A DNA stretch of 57,221 nucleotides from Parageobacillus caldoxylosilyticus NBRC 107762 (GCF_000632715.1 NZ_BAWO01000034.1:1-57221), one strand, 5' to 3'; positions 7,232 through 16,947 are shown, counted from the stretch's first letter. Notes: generated from the sequence alone by a model not told the origin. Made by a program: numbers and translations.

Positions 7232-8410
7232 TCACTCATTAGTTTTAAATCTAATATTTACTTTACCATTTGTTTTTTTCATTATTTTATCATACAAATC
7301 ATCTAGTATTTCTTCCGATACATTTTGTCCCCGTATATCGATAATAACAGTTTGTTTAGTACCTCTCGGTAAATCACCTAATCGCTTTTCAAATTGAGTA
7401 GAAATATTGTTTACTAATCTGCTTCTACCTTCTGGGGTAATAATTTTATAATTTTTTACTTCTATACTAAATCCTTCTTTATAATAATCTGGTCTTGAGC
7501 TTCCTTTGGTTCCATAAGGTACTTCTTTTCCGTTTTTAAAAGATTTTTGAGCACTATATTCTGGATATTCTTTTCCTATGTCAATTTCTGATTGTCTCCA
7601 AGACGGTCTAGCATTACCCGTCCCCTTACCAACCACCTTATCCCCAGTTTTTCCAATTATGTTCATCATCGTTTCTTTTGCTTCCCTCTCAGCTCCACTC
7701 ATCCATACACCGCGGGCCGGACCGATTTCTGCCAAGGCTGGCTGCGGTCCCTGCAGGACAGAGCCAACATTTTCGAGAAGGTTCTCCCATTGCCTTTTGA
7801 ACGAACGGATCGTTTGGGTAATCGGCGCTTTTACCACTTGGAGATACGCCGCTTGAAGGGCAGGCATAACTTTATCATAGCGGAGAACATGTTTCGTTTG
7901 CGAGACTAATTCGGAAACATCCGCTGCTGTTTCTGCCGCTTTCGCTCCTTTGATCCCCGCTTTGCCGGCGACGCCTGCTCCTTTGGCTGGAGGAATGACG
8001 GACAACAATAGCATTCCTCCCGCCAGCCAGCGGTCTCCTGCTGAAATCCGTTCCCCGGTGATTGGATCGTATTCTCCAAACAATCGCTGCAAGTCATACC
8101 AGCCAAGAAGCTCCAGACCGAATTCTGTCATGTTATCGGCAAGCGTTTGGTCTGCCTGTCTTATTGCCGCGGCTGTTCGATACAGCAGTTCCTCCGCTTC
8201 ATTCAGCTTTTCTTCATAGATCTGGAGCCAATAAACAAGCTCGTCTTTGAGCTCATGGATGGCATCAGAGCCGATTCCTGGAATCTCCATCACTAAAGAG
8301 GGAAGTTCCCAGGAAAGCGAGGTTCGCGCGCGCTGACAGGCGTCTTCCGCATCGGGGACATGTTTTGCTACCGCTTCCAGCTCCTCTGGTTTGATTTGAA
8401 TGGTTGTCAT
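7232..8410 (-). CDS. Polymorphic toxin: WXG100-like N-terminus, pre-toxin domain, nuclease-like C-terminus (392 aa)
   Basis: Residues 1-95 are helical and WXG100-like. Residues about 100-165 match the pre-toxin TG layout (GLELLGWYDLQRLFGEYDPITGERIS, then small-residue-rich AKGAGVAGKAGIKGAKAA). The C-terminal 140 residues look like a PD-(D/E)xK nuclease: SSRPDYY, then SIEVKNYK, give the Asp and ExK residues. Such proteins are exported by the type VIIb (ESX-like) system and kill competitors. The start overlaps the upstream helper gene by ATGA, and an immunity gene follows. DNA for the N-terminal part is GC-rich and that for the toxin tip is AT-rich, the usual sign of swapped C-terminal cassettes. 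No secretion machinery is in the window. The exact toxin family is uncertain. Confidence 0.72.
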   Translation of the reverse strand: MTTIQIKPEELEAVAKHVPDAEDACQRARTSLSWELPSLVMEIPGIGSDAIHELKDELVYWLQIYEEKLNEAEELLYRTAAAIRQADQTLADNMTEFGLELLGWYDLQRLFGEYDPITGERISAGDRWLAGGMLLLSVIPPAKGAGVAGKAGIKGAKAAETAADVSELVSQTKHVLRYDKVMPALQAAYLQVVKAPITQTIRSFKRQWENLLENVGSVLQGPQPALAEIGPARGVWMSGAEREAKETMMNIIGKTGDKVVGKGTGNARPSWRQSEIDIGKEYPEYSAQKSFKNGKEVPYGTKGSSRPDYYKEGFSIEVKNYKIITPEGRSRLVNNISTQFEKRLGDLPRGTKQTVIIDIRGQNVSEEILDDLYDKIMKKTNGKVNIRFKTNE

Positions 8411-8721
8411 GATAACTCCTCTATCTTTCGCTGTATTCGGGCGATTCCCCTGCTTATTTCATGAAGAAGATCGTCTGCGGCCGCATCAATATGTGATTCG
8501 ATTGGCCGCAAGTCCCCGTATATCGCCTCAGACGCTTCCCTCGGCTCTCCTTGACAATGTGAAACATATTCATCATTCACGTGGTAAAAGGAATGTAAGC
8601 CATGATCAAATTCCTCGCTCGTTTCTTCGACCTGCCCCTGATAAGACTGGAGACAATAGCTCATCGTCTCGTAGGCCCTGCGTTTCACTTCTTTTTCGAT
8701 CGATTCCAAGAAAGACAACAC
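8407..8721 (-). CDS. Small helical partner of the toxin (WXG100/LXG-helper-like, 104 aa)
   Basis: A short, acidic, helix-rich protein without cysteines, signal or membrane segment. Its last codons overlap the toxin start as ATGA, so translation is coupled. In type VIIb toxin operons one or two small helical proteins usually precede the toxin and pair with its N-terminal helices for export; this position and size suggest the same job. I chose the GTG at 8721, eight bases after GAGAGG, over the GTG at 8745. It has no motif I can name. Confidence 0.6.
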   Translation of the reverse strand: MLSFLESIEKEVKRRAYETMSYCLQSYQGQVEETSEEFDHGLHSFYHVNDEYVSHCQGEPREASEAIYGDLRPIESHIDAAADDLLHEISRGIARIQRKIEELS

Positions 8722-8745
8722 CTGGATTTCCTCTCCCCCATTCAC

Positions 8746-9062
8746 ACACTATCTAAATGGTAACACAAGGAAAATAAGGATAAATCATGATATATTCCTG
8801 TTTTCCCAGATGACAATGAGGACTTTTTCCCTATCTATTATTTCTGTTATGTGAAACATGTCAAAGTTCCTTCGGAAATTACCTTAGTTTAATAGAACTC
8901 GGTCAATCATGTTGTACAAGCCGGTGATAGGTTTTCCACAAGAACTGCCAAACTTAAATCCGAAATAAACAAACCGTCCAAGTGATTGACACGATCATAC
9001 CTTCCCATTCTTCCATCTCGTCCTTTATTTCCTTGCTGAAGAACGGTATCGAAGAATAAATG
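8746..9062. other. Gene-free spacer upstream of the toxin operon
   Basis: The part next to the toxin operon should hold its promoter, but no clear -35/-10 pair stands out. The rest is open on the minus strand as the tail of an 88-codon frame that overlaps the PTS IIC stop. A terminator hairpin lies inside that frame, so I do not call it a gene. Confidence 0.3.
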
Positions 9063-9100
9063 AAAGTCCTCAATTCCTTGATATGGATTGAGGACTCTTG
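9063..9100 (-). terminator. Probable terminator of the PTS operon
   Basis: A perfect 10-bp stem (AGTCCTCAAT with ATTGAGGACT) and a 12-nt loop lie about 75 bases after the IIC stop, with a T-rich stretch following on the minus strand. Confidence 0.5.
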
Positions 9101-9169
9101 AATTCATGATTCCCACGCGACTCGAATGCGCGATCCCTACTCTGTCAAGGTAGGGGTACTCTTCTTCCA

Positions 9170-10432
9170 TCATGAAAACAACTTAATCAAATACCCCAAC
9201 AAAATCCCCACAATCCCAAAATCCGAATCTCCGAACGTCGTTCCTTCAAATCCTAGCGAGCCGAGTACTGGTAGTAAGAGCGCTGGTAAGAAGGAAATTA
9301 AAATTCCGTTGGCAAATGCTCCGAAAATGGCGCCGCGTCTGCCGCCTGTGGCGTTGCCGAATACGCCGGCAGCGGCTCCGGTGAAAAAGTGCGGAATTAG
9401 CCCAGGAACAATCACTTTTAAGCCGACGAGCGGCAAGATAAACATCGAAATAATCCCCGCGGCAAAACTGGATAAAAAACCGACGATGACGGCGTTCGGA
9501 GCGTATGGAAATACGGCCGGACAATCAAGCGCCGGCTTGGCGTCTTGCACCACTTTATCCGCAATCCCCTTGAATGCTGGAACAATTTCAGCAATAAGCA
9601 TCCGTACTCCCGCTAATACAACGTATACCCCTGCGGCGAACGTAATTCCTTGCATAAGGGAGAAGACAAGGAAGTTCACGCCGCCGCTTAACTCTTTCTC
9701 TATAAACTGCTTTCCGGCAAATGGGGCAACAATAAAGAATAACAGAACCATTGTCAATGACATCGCCACGGATGTATCGCGAAGGAATCCTAATGATTTC
9801 GGCACTTTAATATCCTCAGTGGATTGCGCTTTGTTTCCAAGCCGCTTTCCGATCCATGCGGAAGTAAAATAGCCGATCGAGCCAAAATGGCCTAAAGCGA
9901 TTTGGTCCGTTCCCGTTATTTCTCGCATATACGGTTGCAAAATCGCCGGCATCAACACCATCAAACTTCCAAGAATAACAGAACCAATGATGACAAGCGG
10001 AATACCAGTAACCCCACCAGTAGCAAATACAGCGGAAATCAAGCAGGCCATAAATAACGTATGATGCCCGGTTAAGAAAATATATTTAAAACGAGTAAAT
10101 CGTGCGATAAGAATATTGACAACCATTCCGAATAGCATTATCATTGCTGTTTCTTTTCCAAACGTTTGTTGAGCAATGGCAACAATCGCTTCGTTGTTCG
10201 GAATCACCCCTTTAATATGGAACGCTTTTTCAAACATTTTCCCGAAAACGTTTAACGAGCCGATTAAAATGTTGGCGCCGCCGCCGAGAATAACAAATCC
10301 CATAATCGTCTTTAACGTGCCGGAAACGATATCAGGAAAACTTTTCTTTTGCAACAACAGACCAAGGAACGCAAACAATCCGACCAAAATCGCCGGCGAA
10401 CCTAATATATCTTTCATAATGAAATCAAACAT
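9170..10432 (-). CDS. ulaA: PTS ascorbate-type transporter subunit IIC (420 aa)
   Basis: The protein is a polytopic membrane protein with the UlaA/SgaT features: N-terminal FIMKDILGSPAILVG, the GGGANILIGSL segment, FLTGHHTLFMA, GHFGSIGYFTSAWIGK, and the C-terminal PHFFTGAAAGVFGNATGGRRG. These match the ascorbate superfamily IIC channel. It works with the IIB encoded upstream and the IIA fused to the regulator, bringing in and phosphorylating L-ascorbate or a related compound. A 149-bp gap separates it from IIB. A degenerate copy of its 3' end lies near 19.9 kb. No catabolic genes for ascorbate (UlaD/E/F/G) are in the window, so the substrate is not certain. Confidence 0.85.
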   Translation of the reverse strand: MFDFIMKDILGSPAILVGLFAFLGLLLQKKSFPDIVSGTLKTIMGFVILGGGANILIGSLNVFGKMFEKAFHIKGVIPNNEAIVAIAQQTFGKETAMIMLFGMVVNILIARFTRFKYIFLTGHHTLFMACLISAVFATGGVTGIPLVIIGSVILGSLMVLMPAILQPYMREITGTDQIALGHFGSIGYFTSAWIGKRLGNKAQSTEDIKVPKSLGFLRDTSVAMSLTMVLLFFIVAPFAGKQFIEKELSGGVNFLVFSLMQGITFAAGVYVVLAGVRMLIAEIVPAFKGIADKVVQDAKPALDCPAVFPYAPNAVIVGFLSSFAAGIISMFILPLVGLKVIVPGLIPHFFTGAAAGVFGNATGGRRGAIFGAFANGILISFLPALLLPVLGSLGFEGTTFGDSDFGIVGILLGYLIKLFS

Positions 10433-10581
10433 CGCACATGTGCCCCCTATTTATTCATAAGCTTTAGGAATATCATTTTTTTCTATCTAAAAATCTCTTT
10501 CTTGTTTTCTCATTCTTTCGTATACTTCTAATAAAAGGGAAAGTTTTTTCTTTTATGCAGGCGGTCGCCTGCTTATTTCTA

Positions 10582-10848
10582 TTACAAATGTTTCTGTAGC
10601 ACGAATCTTAGTTCATCAAGGTCAAGAATATTTGTCAGTTTGGCCACATTGCGCGTGCCGTCATCCAGTACTTCCACTAAATCTTTTGCCCCTAAATATA
10701 AATCGGCTTTTTCTGTTTTGCTTGTGGCTAAATCAGTATGAGAAACTTCGGCTTCAATTCCCAGCTCTTTTAACACGTTTTTGACATTCATTTCGATGAT
10801 AAAACTGCTTCCAAGTCCATTTCCGCAAACGACGAGAATTTTTTTCAT
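10582..10848 (-). CDS. ulaB: PTS ascorbate-type subunit IIB (88 aa)
   Basis: A small phosphocarrier with the active-site Cys in LVVCGNGLGSSF (Cys8), followed by a helix (IEMNVKNVLKEL), typical of the SgaB/UlaB family. It accepts phosphate from the IIA domain and passes it to the sugar at the IIC channel. It lies between the regulator gene (33 bp upstream) and IIC, consistent with one operon. A 6-bp GC-rich hairpin in the gap before IIC may modulate expression or stabilise mRNA. Confidence 0.85.
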   Translation of the reverse strand: MKKILVVCGNGLGSSFIIEMNVKNVLKELGIEAEVSHTDLATSKTEKADLYLGAKDLVEVLDDGTRNVAKLTNILDLDELRFVLQKHL

Positions 10849-10880
10849 TTTTTTGTACCTCCTTGGTTTGAACTCTTATT

Positions 10881-12938
10881 TTAATGAGAATATGCTTCGA
10901 TTAATGTGAGTACTTCTTCTACCGAATTGGTCGAGAATAATACACGCATATTTTCTTTGTCTGATAACAATTTTGTCAGTTGTGATAGCGCTTTTAAATG
11001 TGTTTCATTATCAATGGCAGCTAAAACGATTAAAACATATACCCGGTGTTCTTCTTTTTCCGAGAATAGACAACCGTTTTTGATTTTAAGAAAGCTCATC
11101 CCTATTTTCTTTACTCCCTGTTCCGGCCGGGCATGCGGCAAAGCCACTCCTGGTGCAATCACGATGTAAGGTCCCAATGTCATCACATTGTCAATCATCG
11201 CTTGAATATATTCGTTTGTAATATAACCGCCATCCAATAACGGTTTAGCAGCAAGCACAATCGCTTCTTTCCAATCACCTACCTCTTCAACAAATTGAAT
11301 GTGATGTTTTGTAAGCAAATCTTTCAACATCGGTTTTTTAAAAATCTCCTTTCTTTGACTTTGACTAATATATTCGTGTAGTTCTTGAATTAACGCTTGT
11401 TCATTAATGATCGTTGCATGTTTTTTAACGATTTCCAATAATGCTTCGACTGATAGAGTTCTCGTTTCGGATAGTTCGTTTGTTTCTCTTAAAAGCAATA
11501 TTTTATCCGCAGCGGTTAAAATAGGACGAACCATATAAACGGGAACATCTCGCGGTTGTAACGGAATGGTTGTAACAACAAAATCAACATGTTCCAAAGA
11601 ATAAGCTCGATATTCTCTTACCGAGATAATGTCAATGACATCAACGGTTGGTAATAGTTCTTCAATTTGTTTTTGTAAAATTCTTGATGTACCAATGCCG
11701 CTTTCGCACACAATGAGCGCTTTTTTCCGTGTCGGGACAGATACCCCCTCTCTGTCAAGCCATCCACCGAAATGCATTGCAATATAAGCAATTTCATCAT
11801 CGCTTACGGATTGACCGACGACGTTCTCCACATGATGAACAACTTTTTTCGTTAGAGTAAAGATGTCATGATAATTTGCTTTGACAGATTGGGTTAATTC
11901 ATTTTGCAAATGAAGACCATATTTTAAGCGGTAATAAGCCGGTTTCATATGAATCAATAAATTTTTTTTCAACTCTTCACGATGTTTGAATTGTACACAA
12001 GCGTACGTTTGAAAATCATCGACCATGTTTTTGACCATTTGTTTTAAAATGGCGATTTCATTGCTTTGATCGATTTGCTTATCGTCTGTGACTCTTGAAC
12101 CCAGAAGATAGGTTGCGAGATAACAAGTTTCATCTTTAGGAACATTGATTTGGAAAGCGTTTTCAATTTGAGTAATGATATAATGAGCCGTTTTGTATTC
12201 CCGAGTCGATCGCAACACTTCTTTTTCCTGCTCATCCATTTGAATGTATTTACCACGAATCCATCGTCTTATAAAAATAGAAAGATAAATGGTTAATGTT
12301 TGAATAACGTCATTCGTATAACGAATGGAAGAAAATGCTTCTGATTGGCGAATAATATCGTTGATAGATGATATGCGCCCGCCTAACAACTCAGAACATA
12401 GACGTTCATAGCCAACCGTTGCCAAAAGCTGTGCGACATGATGTACGATTGCCTTCCGTTTTTGCATTTCTTCACCTTTAATGAAATATCCTTGTTTACG
12501 ATGGAATGCTAATTGCAACTGAAACAACTGCCATTCCGTTTTGAGTTCCTTGATATCATTCAATAAAGTACTTCGGCTGACTTGCATTTTCTCTAACAAG
12601 TCGTGTAAAAAAATCGGACGGTTGCGAATAAAAATCAATAATCCAATCCAAGCTTTTCTTTCTTCCGAAGAATACTCGTAATGTCGAATCGTTTGTAACG
12701 TTTGCCATTTTTGCGCCATTTGCTTTTTGACTTGATCGTCCAAATAAAAACCGAGATCGCGCACATGTTTCAGTTGCGAAAAGCCTTGACTTCGTAGCCA
12801 ATCATTTATTTTTTGAATATCGTAATAAACCGTTCGCCTTGATACTTGCAAGGACTGAGCCAGCTTGTCTGCGGTGACGTGAGTAGAAGAACTAAGCAAC
12901 ATATTCAAGATTTGGACACAACGGGCATTGAGTATCAT
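10881..12938 (-). CDS. PRD-containing transcriptional activator with EIIB-like and fused IIA domain (685 aa)
   Basis: Domain order: HTH ([21 protein letters not shown]), a second winged-helix ([19 protein letters not shown]), two PRD domains with phosphorylatable His residues (a late one in AYIAMHFGG), an EIIB-like segment ([12 protein letters not shown]), and a C-terminal IIA domain with the active His in [14 protein letters not shown]. This is the MtlR/LicR/UlaR-type layout. As no separate IIA gene is present, its IIA domain likely supplies phosphate to the IIB. Phosphorylation at the PRDs would link operon expression to substrate and to carbon status. I prefer the ATG at 12938 (after AAGGAG) to the TTG at 12968. 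A degenerate fragment of this gene lies at 2103-2295. Confidence 0.82.
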   Translation of the reverse strand: MILNARCVQILNMLLSSSTHVTADKLAQSLQVSRRTVYYDIQKINDWLRSQGFSQLKHVRDLGFYLDDQVKKQMAQKWQTLQTIRHYEYSSEERKAWIGLLIFIRNRPIFLHDLLEKMQVSRSTLLNDIKELKTEWQLFQLQLAFHRKQGYFIKGEEMQKRKAIVHHVAQLLATVGYERLCSELLGGRISSINDIIRQSEAFSSIRYTNDVIQTLTIYLSIFIRRWIRGKYIQMDEQEKEVLRSTREYKTAHYIITQIENAFQINVPKDETCYLATYLLGSRVTDDKQIDQSNEIAILKQMVKNMVDDFQTYACVQFKHREELKKNLLIHMKPAYYRLKYGLHLQNELTQSVKANYHDIFTLTKKVVHHVENVVGQSVSDDEIAYIAMHFGGWLDREGVSVPTRKKALIVCESGIGTSRILQKQIEELLPTVDVIDIISVREYRAYSLEHVDFVVTTIPLQPRDVPVYMVRPILTAADKILLLRETNELSETRTLSVEALLEIVKKHATIINEQALIQELHEYISQSQRKEIFKKPMLKDLLTKHHIQFVEEVGDWKEAIVLAAKPLLDGGYITNEYIQAMIDNVMTLGPYIVIAPGVALPHARPEQGVKKIGMSFLKIKNGCLFSEKEEHRVYVLIVLAAIDNETHLKALSQLTKLLSDKENMRVLFSTNSVEEVLTLIEAYSH

Positions 12939-13054
12939 GCTGGAGTGCTCCTTCATTCCATTGTGCAAACAATCATACTCATTAGATGGAATCTAGACTC
13001 CTCTTACTGTTCATTATATTGAAATTTCGGCAAAAGATAAGCCCAAATGTTGTG

Positions 13055-13165
13055 AGTAGGACTGTGCAAAATATAGACCGATGTACAATAAAAAACCACA
13101 TCCGCACACAGATGTGGTAACAAACGAATTCACAAAGCTTCACAAACATTTCGAACGCTTCTTTG
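13055..13165. repeat. Segment duplicated in degenerate form at 2790-2880
   Basis: The upstream flank of the PTS regulator is shared with 2790-2880. The conserved blocks are ACTGTGCAAAATA, AAAAAACCACAT and a CGAATTC followed by CAAACATTTC. It contains the permease terminator, which the copy has lost. The rest of 13166-13306 shows nothing I can name. Confidence 0.5.
13085..13118 (-). terminator. Intrinsic terminator of the NCS1 permease gene
   Basis: An 8-bp stem (ACCACATC with GATGTGGT) and an 8-nt loop are followed by a T6 run on the minus strand, about 190 bases after the permease stop. Confidence 0.7.
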
Positions 13166-13306
13166 TTTTCATTTTTCTCTCCCGTAACAATTCAGCCTAT
13201 ACTAGCTAACAGATGAACGTCTTCGATGAGTTCGGTCTCTCTTGTTCTTTTGGTCTAGTAGCTAATGCTTTACAAAAAATTTTATGCATTATCCCTTTTA
13301 TCTAAA

Positions 13307-14659
13307 TTAAACAATAGTCGTATCTGTATTTACATCTGTTTTTAAAGTATTGTTGAATGGATCTGTAAAATTATCAGGGGCAACCTTTGCTTTTATTTTC
13401 ATAGCCACCCAATAAACAAAACCAGATACGATAACAGATTGAACGGCCGGCAGCCCAATTGGATGTACATATTGTGTACAATAACCGAGTAATGTACCTG
13501 CGACTAAAGCGATGGTCGCCATCCAGTTCCAGCCTTTATTGTCTACCCACTGTTGCTTACGGATGAAGAAAAAGTCCGTCATCATAACACCTGCAATGGC
13601 CGGATAAATCAAAGCGGTCATATATAGAAAATCCATAAAATAGTCTAATATTCCTGCCAATGCAATCACTAAAGAAATAATAGTTCCACAAAGAGTTAAT
13701 AATGCTCTTCCTCTCCCAGAATTTACGTTTAACATATTAGCTAATGCAAGTCCCATACTATAGTTATTGACGATTTGACTCGTCCAAGTAGCAAACCAAA
13801 GAATTAAAAATCCCCAGACAGGAAAACCAAGCTTTAACATTACATTAACGATATCTGCATCCCCTATACCAACAGACATCACAGCACCGATAAAAAATAG
13901 TGGTAAGCCAACAGCAATGATGCCCAGAGGGATCAATATATTATCCTTGATCTTCGGCTTAGCATAACGGGTGTAATCAGATGAAATGACCCACTGCGAA
14001 ACATTAACACCAATAATTAAACTAACGGCAGCGGAAAACGTCATGGAAGGTTTCGGATCCCAAGATGCAATAGTCTGCCATCCTGTATTTTTTAGTGCAT
14101 AGAAAATTCCCCCGGCAATTAAAAGTAGTCCCGCTGGAACTGCAATATAATCTGTCCATTTCATCGAAGAATAACCTAAAATAGCCGGAAGCGCAAATAA
14201 TAATCCCGTTATTGTGGTTACAACTGCCCATGGAATCCATTCATGTTTATAATCGATACCAATCATGGCGGAAATCGCATTTCCAGTAACAGCCGTCTGT
14301 ACCGCCCACCATCCAACAGATACGACAAAAATGGTTAAACCGACAATAAAACGGGCTTGTTGAGCACCAAAACTCGTTCTCGCAATAACAGAAGAAGATC
14401 TCCCTGTCTTAGCTCCAATATAACCTTGAATCGCATTCCCTACCCATTGAAACCCAATCATTGCGACGATTAAAATCCAAAATATTTCAGTAATCCCAAA
14501 ACTAGCTGTTAGCATGGCGCCTACCATTAGAACAGGGATGGAAAATTCCAGCCCTCCAAAAATCATCGCAGGAGTTAACCAATGTTGCCTTTCACTTAAA
14601 GGAATGGCTGAAAATGCTTCATCTTTTTCGATGGATTTGTTTAACCCTTTTTCTTCCAT
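13307..14659 (-). CDS. NCS1-family permease for cytosine, hydantoin or related nucleobase compounds (450 aa)
   Basis: About 12 membrane helices. The N-terminal block PLSERQHWLTPAMIFGGLEFSIPVLMVG, FQWVGNAIQGYIGAKTGRSSSVIARTSFG and the SSDYTRYAK motif are those of the CodB-like NCS1 group. Lying after a hydantoinase-type operon on the same strand, it most likely imports the cyclic amide that the enzymes hydrolyse; cytosine is the alternative. Its ribosome binding site is AGGGGATGAGAG. A terminator hairpin about 110 bases upstream separates it from the hydantoinase genes, so it may have its own promoter or depend on read-through. Confidence 0.8.
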   Translation of the reverse strand: MEEKGLNKSIEKDEAFSAIPLSERQHWLTPAMIFGGLEFSIPVLMVGAMLTASFGITEIFWILIVAMIGFQWVGNAIQGYIGAKTGRSSSVIARTSFGAQQARFIVGLTIFVVSVGWWAVQTAVTGNAISAMIGIDYKHEWIPWAVVTTITGLLFALPAILGYSSMKWTDYIAVPAGLLLIAGGIFYALKNTGWQTIASWDPKPSMTFSAAVSLIIGVNVSQWVISSDYTRYAKPKIKDNILIPLGIIAVGLPLFFIGAVMSVGIGDADIVNVMLKLGFPVWGFLILWFATWTSQIVNNYSMGLALANMLNVNSGRGRALLTLCGTIISLVIALAGILDYFMDFLYMTALIYPAIAGVMMTDFFFIRKQQWVDNKGWNWMATIALVAGTLLGYCTQYVHPIGLPAVQSVIVSGFVYWVAMKIKAKVAPDNFTDPFNNTLKTDVNTDTTIV

Positions 14660-14761
14660 TCTCTCATCCCCTTTGTTTTTTGTCGCTTTCTAACCAAAAA
14701 TTAAGATTTCGATTTTTTCTGTTTCGGCTCTTTCACTTGCAAATTGCAAATGTAAGATTAC

Positions 14762-14805
14762 TTTATAAAAAGAGGCTAACTCCAACATCATGAGCAAGCC
14801 TCTTT
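14762..14805 (-). terminator. Terminator or attenuator between the hydantoinase genes and the permease
   Basis: A 9-bp perfect stem (AAAGAGGCT with AGCCTCTTT) and a 19-nt loop are followed by TTTTTAT on the minus strand. Confidence 0.65.
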
Positions 14806-14864
14806 CAAGAAGAAGACATATATAACAAGACTTTGTATCAAAAACTAATTGTCATTAAACCTTT

Positions 14865-15181
14865 TTAGCCAACTAATACCCACACGATCTCACAGACTTC
14901 ATTGTGATCGTTATAAGCCGTATGTTCTTCCCCCTGCTGGAATAAAAGTGGCGTCCCTTGCATTGATCCGATACTGCTTTCCTCCACTTTCAGCAATAAA
15001 ACTTCCTTTTATGACAATGGAGTATTCATTTTGTTTATGGCTAGAAACCCCATTTAGCGGCACATGTTCTCCCGAAGGAATGACGACTTTTCCCATGGCT
15101 ATTTTTTCCGCTTACGTTTTTTTGTTCAGAAACCTTTCAAAGGAATACAGAAGTCTGCTCTTCTGTTGGTAAATCTTTCAT
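14865..15181 (-). pseudogene. Frameshifted small cupin-domain gene
   Basis: The gene starts ATG at 15181, overlapping the hydantoinase B stop as ATGA. It then reads MKDLPTEEQTSV, shifts frame near 15145 into SFERFLNKKT, hits a TAA at 15112-15114, and continues AEKIAMGKVVIPSGEHVPLNG through a cupin core (SSHKQNEYSIVIKGSF and DATFIPAG). A five-C run at 14930-14934 (plus strand) adds one base; removing it restores EEHTAYNDHNEVCEIVWVLVG and a stop at 14865. With three lesions the gene is broken, unless the window contains sequencing errors. It would have encoded a one-domain cupin of about 105 residues, perhaps a hydrolase or isomerase accessory. Confidence 0.7.
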
Positions 15182-16944
15182 TGTGATGACTTGCATTTTG
15201 ATTTCATCCTCTCGCTTCTTAAAGGGGTATATCCTTCTATTTCAAAAGTATCAGGGTTCAAAATGACGCCAAATATTTCTTTCGCTTGGGTTGTGGTGAA
15301 ATATCCGTTTTTTACATCTCTTGCTACTTTTTCAGCTGGACGGTCGAGAGGATTTCCGTAACCTCCCCCTGTTGCTGTCATTAACTTGACAACATCCCCT
15401 TTGTTAAGCGGATATCTCGGATAAATTCCATAAGGACCGTCTACTTCTCCATTTGCTTTTTGGATAATAAATTCATTTGCAGATCCTGAATGTCCGCCAT
15501 TGATTCCCCAAGGTAAAAATTTGTTTCGCCCAAATGTGACAGATACCATTTGCTTATCTGTTAAAGCACGATAGGAGCGAATGACACCTGAACCACCGAT
15601 GTATTCCCCTGCACCAGCTCCGTCTGTTCTTAAAGCATACTCTTCGACCATGACACCATAACGAGTTTCAGCGACTTCAACCGGCACGTTATACGTTTCA
15701 CCGTCACCAAGACAGAATTGTCCACGAGCGCCATCTTGCCCTTCCGCTGCTCCCCATCCACCAACAGAAGGTTCCACAATTAAAAATGGTTCATTCGTAT
15801 CTGGATGTTTTCCTGCTAGTACTACCGCACAAACTGATAATAAATGCCCTGCAGGCAAACGATGCGGAACGACCGGAGCTAAGGCTTTCCAAATTAAATC
15901 CGCACCTGCTAACATACTTTCCCAATATATCGATACAGGGGCTGGCCGCTCCGCCGATAAAACTGATTGCGGATCCGTAATCACTTTCAGCGGGCGGAAA
16001 ACTCCATCATTTACATCTTGAGATGGGTTCGTAACAGCTAAAAATATCGTTCGTACGGCAGACACTAGCGCTGTATATGAGCAATTAATCGGGCCCGGTA
16101 CTTGTGGATGACTTCCGCGAAAATCGCAAATAAATTCATCATCCGTAATCGTTACTTTCACTTTGATTTTAAATGGTCCGTTACCAAAACCATCGTCATC
16201 AATATAATCTTCCGCTTCAAAAGTCCCCTTTGGAAGTTTTTTCAGCTCTTTCCGTGCCAATTGTTCACCGTGATCTAACAAATGTTCGATAGATGCTAAC
16301 ACAATATCCTTTCCATATTTGTCACACAATTCGCGTACACGTTTTTCGCCTGTTCGCAATGCTGCGACTTGCGCCCACATATCGCCTAGTGATAAATCAG
16401 GAAATCTGACATTCGATCGGATAATGTCGACAAGCGCCTGATTTACTTTTCCTTCTTCAAACAACTTTACGCAAGGGAATTGCAGCCCTTCCTGGAATAT
16501 TTCCACTGCATCATTGCTAAACGAACCGGGATCTTTTCCGCCCACTTCTGTCCAATGTGCTTTATTGGCAGAGAAAGCGATAAGTTCACCATCGTAAAAA
16601 ATCGGCATGACAAGCCCAACATCTGATAGATGGGACCCTCCCCCTCCATAAGGATCATTGATAATAATAATATCCCCCGGTCTTAATTCTTCTTTGCCAA
16701 ACTTTCGCAATGTTTCTTTTACCATGAACGACAACATTCCGATAAAACCGGTGACACCATTTCCTTGCGTGAGTAATTGGCCTTTTGCATCCGTTAGGCC
16801 ACTTGCATAGTCTAATACCTCGTAAATAATGGGGCTCATGGAGGTTCTAGCTAATGCATAAAACATCTCTTCCCCAATGGCAATTAATGAATCCTTTACA
16901 ATTTCAAGGGTAAACGGGTCTACTTTTGATTTTACATTTACCAT
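15178..16944 (-). CDS. hyuB: Hydantoinase B / oxoprolinase family protein (588 aa)
   Basis: The protein spans the whole HyuB family. It begins DPFTLEIVKDSLIAIGEEMF and has the family blocks GDIIIINDPYGGGGSHLSDVGLV, FANKAHW-type SANKAHWTEVGG, and a C-terminal VSVTFGRNKFLPWGINGGHSGS. With HyuA it forms an ATP-dependent cyclic amidase acting on hydantoins, N-methylhydantoin or 5-oxoproline; an acetone-carboxylase-like role is less likely as no gamma subunit is present. Only three bases separate it from HyuA, and its stop overlaps the broken cupin gene. Confidence 0.82.
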   Translation of the reverse strand: MVNVKSKVDPFTLEIVKDSLIAIGEEMFYALARTSMSPIIYEVLDYASGLTDAKGQLLTQGNGVTGFIGMLSFMVKETLRKFGKEELRPGDIIIINDPYGGGGSHLSDVGLVMPIFYDGELIAFSANKAHWTEVGGKDPGSFSNDAVEIFQEGLQFPCVKLFEEGKVNQALVDIIRSNVRFPDLSLGDMWAQVAALRTGEKRVRELCDKYGKDIVLASIEHLLDHGEQLARKELKKLPKGTFEAEDYIDDDGFGNGPFKIKVKVTITDDEFICDFRGSHPQVPGPINCSYTALVSAVRTIFLAVTNPSQDVNDGVFRPLKVITDPQSVLSAERPAPVSIYWESMLAGADLIWKALAPVVPHRLPAGHLLSVCAVVLAGKHPDTNEPFLIVEPSVGGWGAAEGQDGARGQFCLGDGETYNVPVEVAETRYGVMVEEYALRTDGAGAGEYIGGSGVIRSYRALTDKQMVSVTFGRNKFLPWGINGGHSGSANEFIIQKANGEVDGPYGIYPRYPLNKGDVVKLMTATGGGYGNPLDRPAEKVARDVKNGYFTTTQAKEIFGVILNPDTFEIEGYTPLRSERMKSKCKSSQ

Positions 16945-16947
16945 CGA

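Noticed and set aside
8907-9173. 88-codon minus-strand frame overlapping the PTS IIC stop by ATGA
   Set aside because: A perfect 10-bp terminator-like hairpin lies inside it, no family is recognisable, and the related sequence at 19.9 kb is degenerate here too. It is more likely flank than gene.
9126-9872. 248-codon plus-strand frame opposite ulaA
   Set aside because: Antisense shadow of the membrane protein gene; the low-complexity product is typical of such frames.
10557-10577. GC-rich 6-bp hairpin between IIB and IIC genes
   Set aside because: No T-run follows on the coding strand, so it is not called a terminator.
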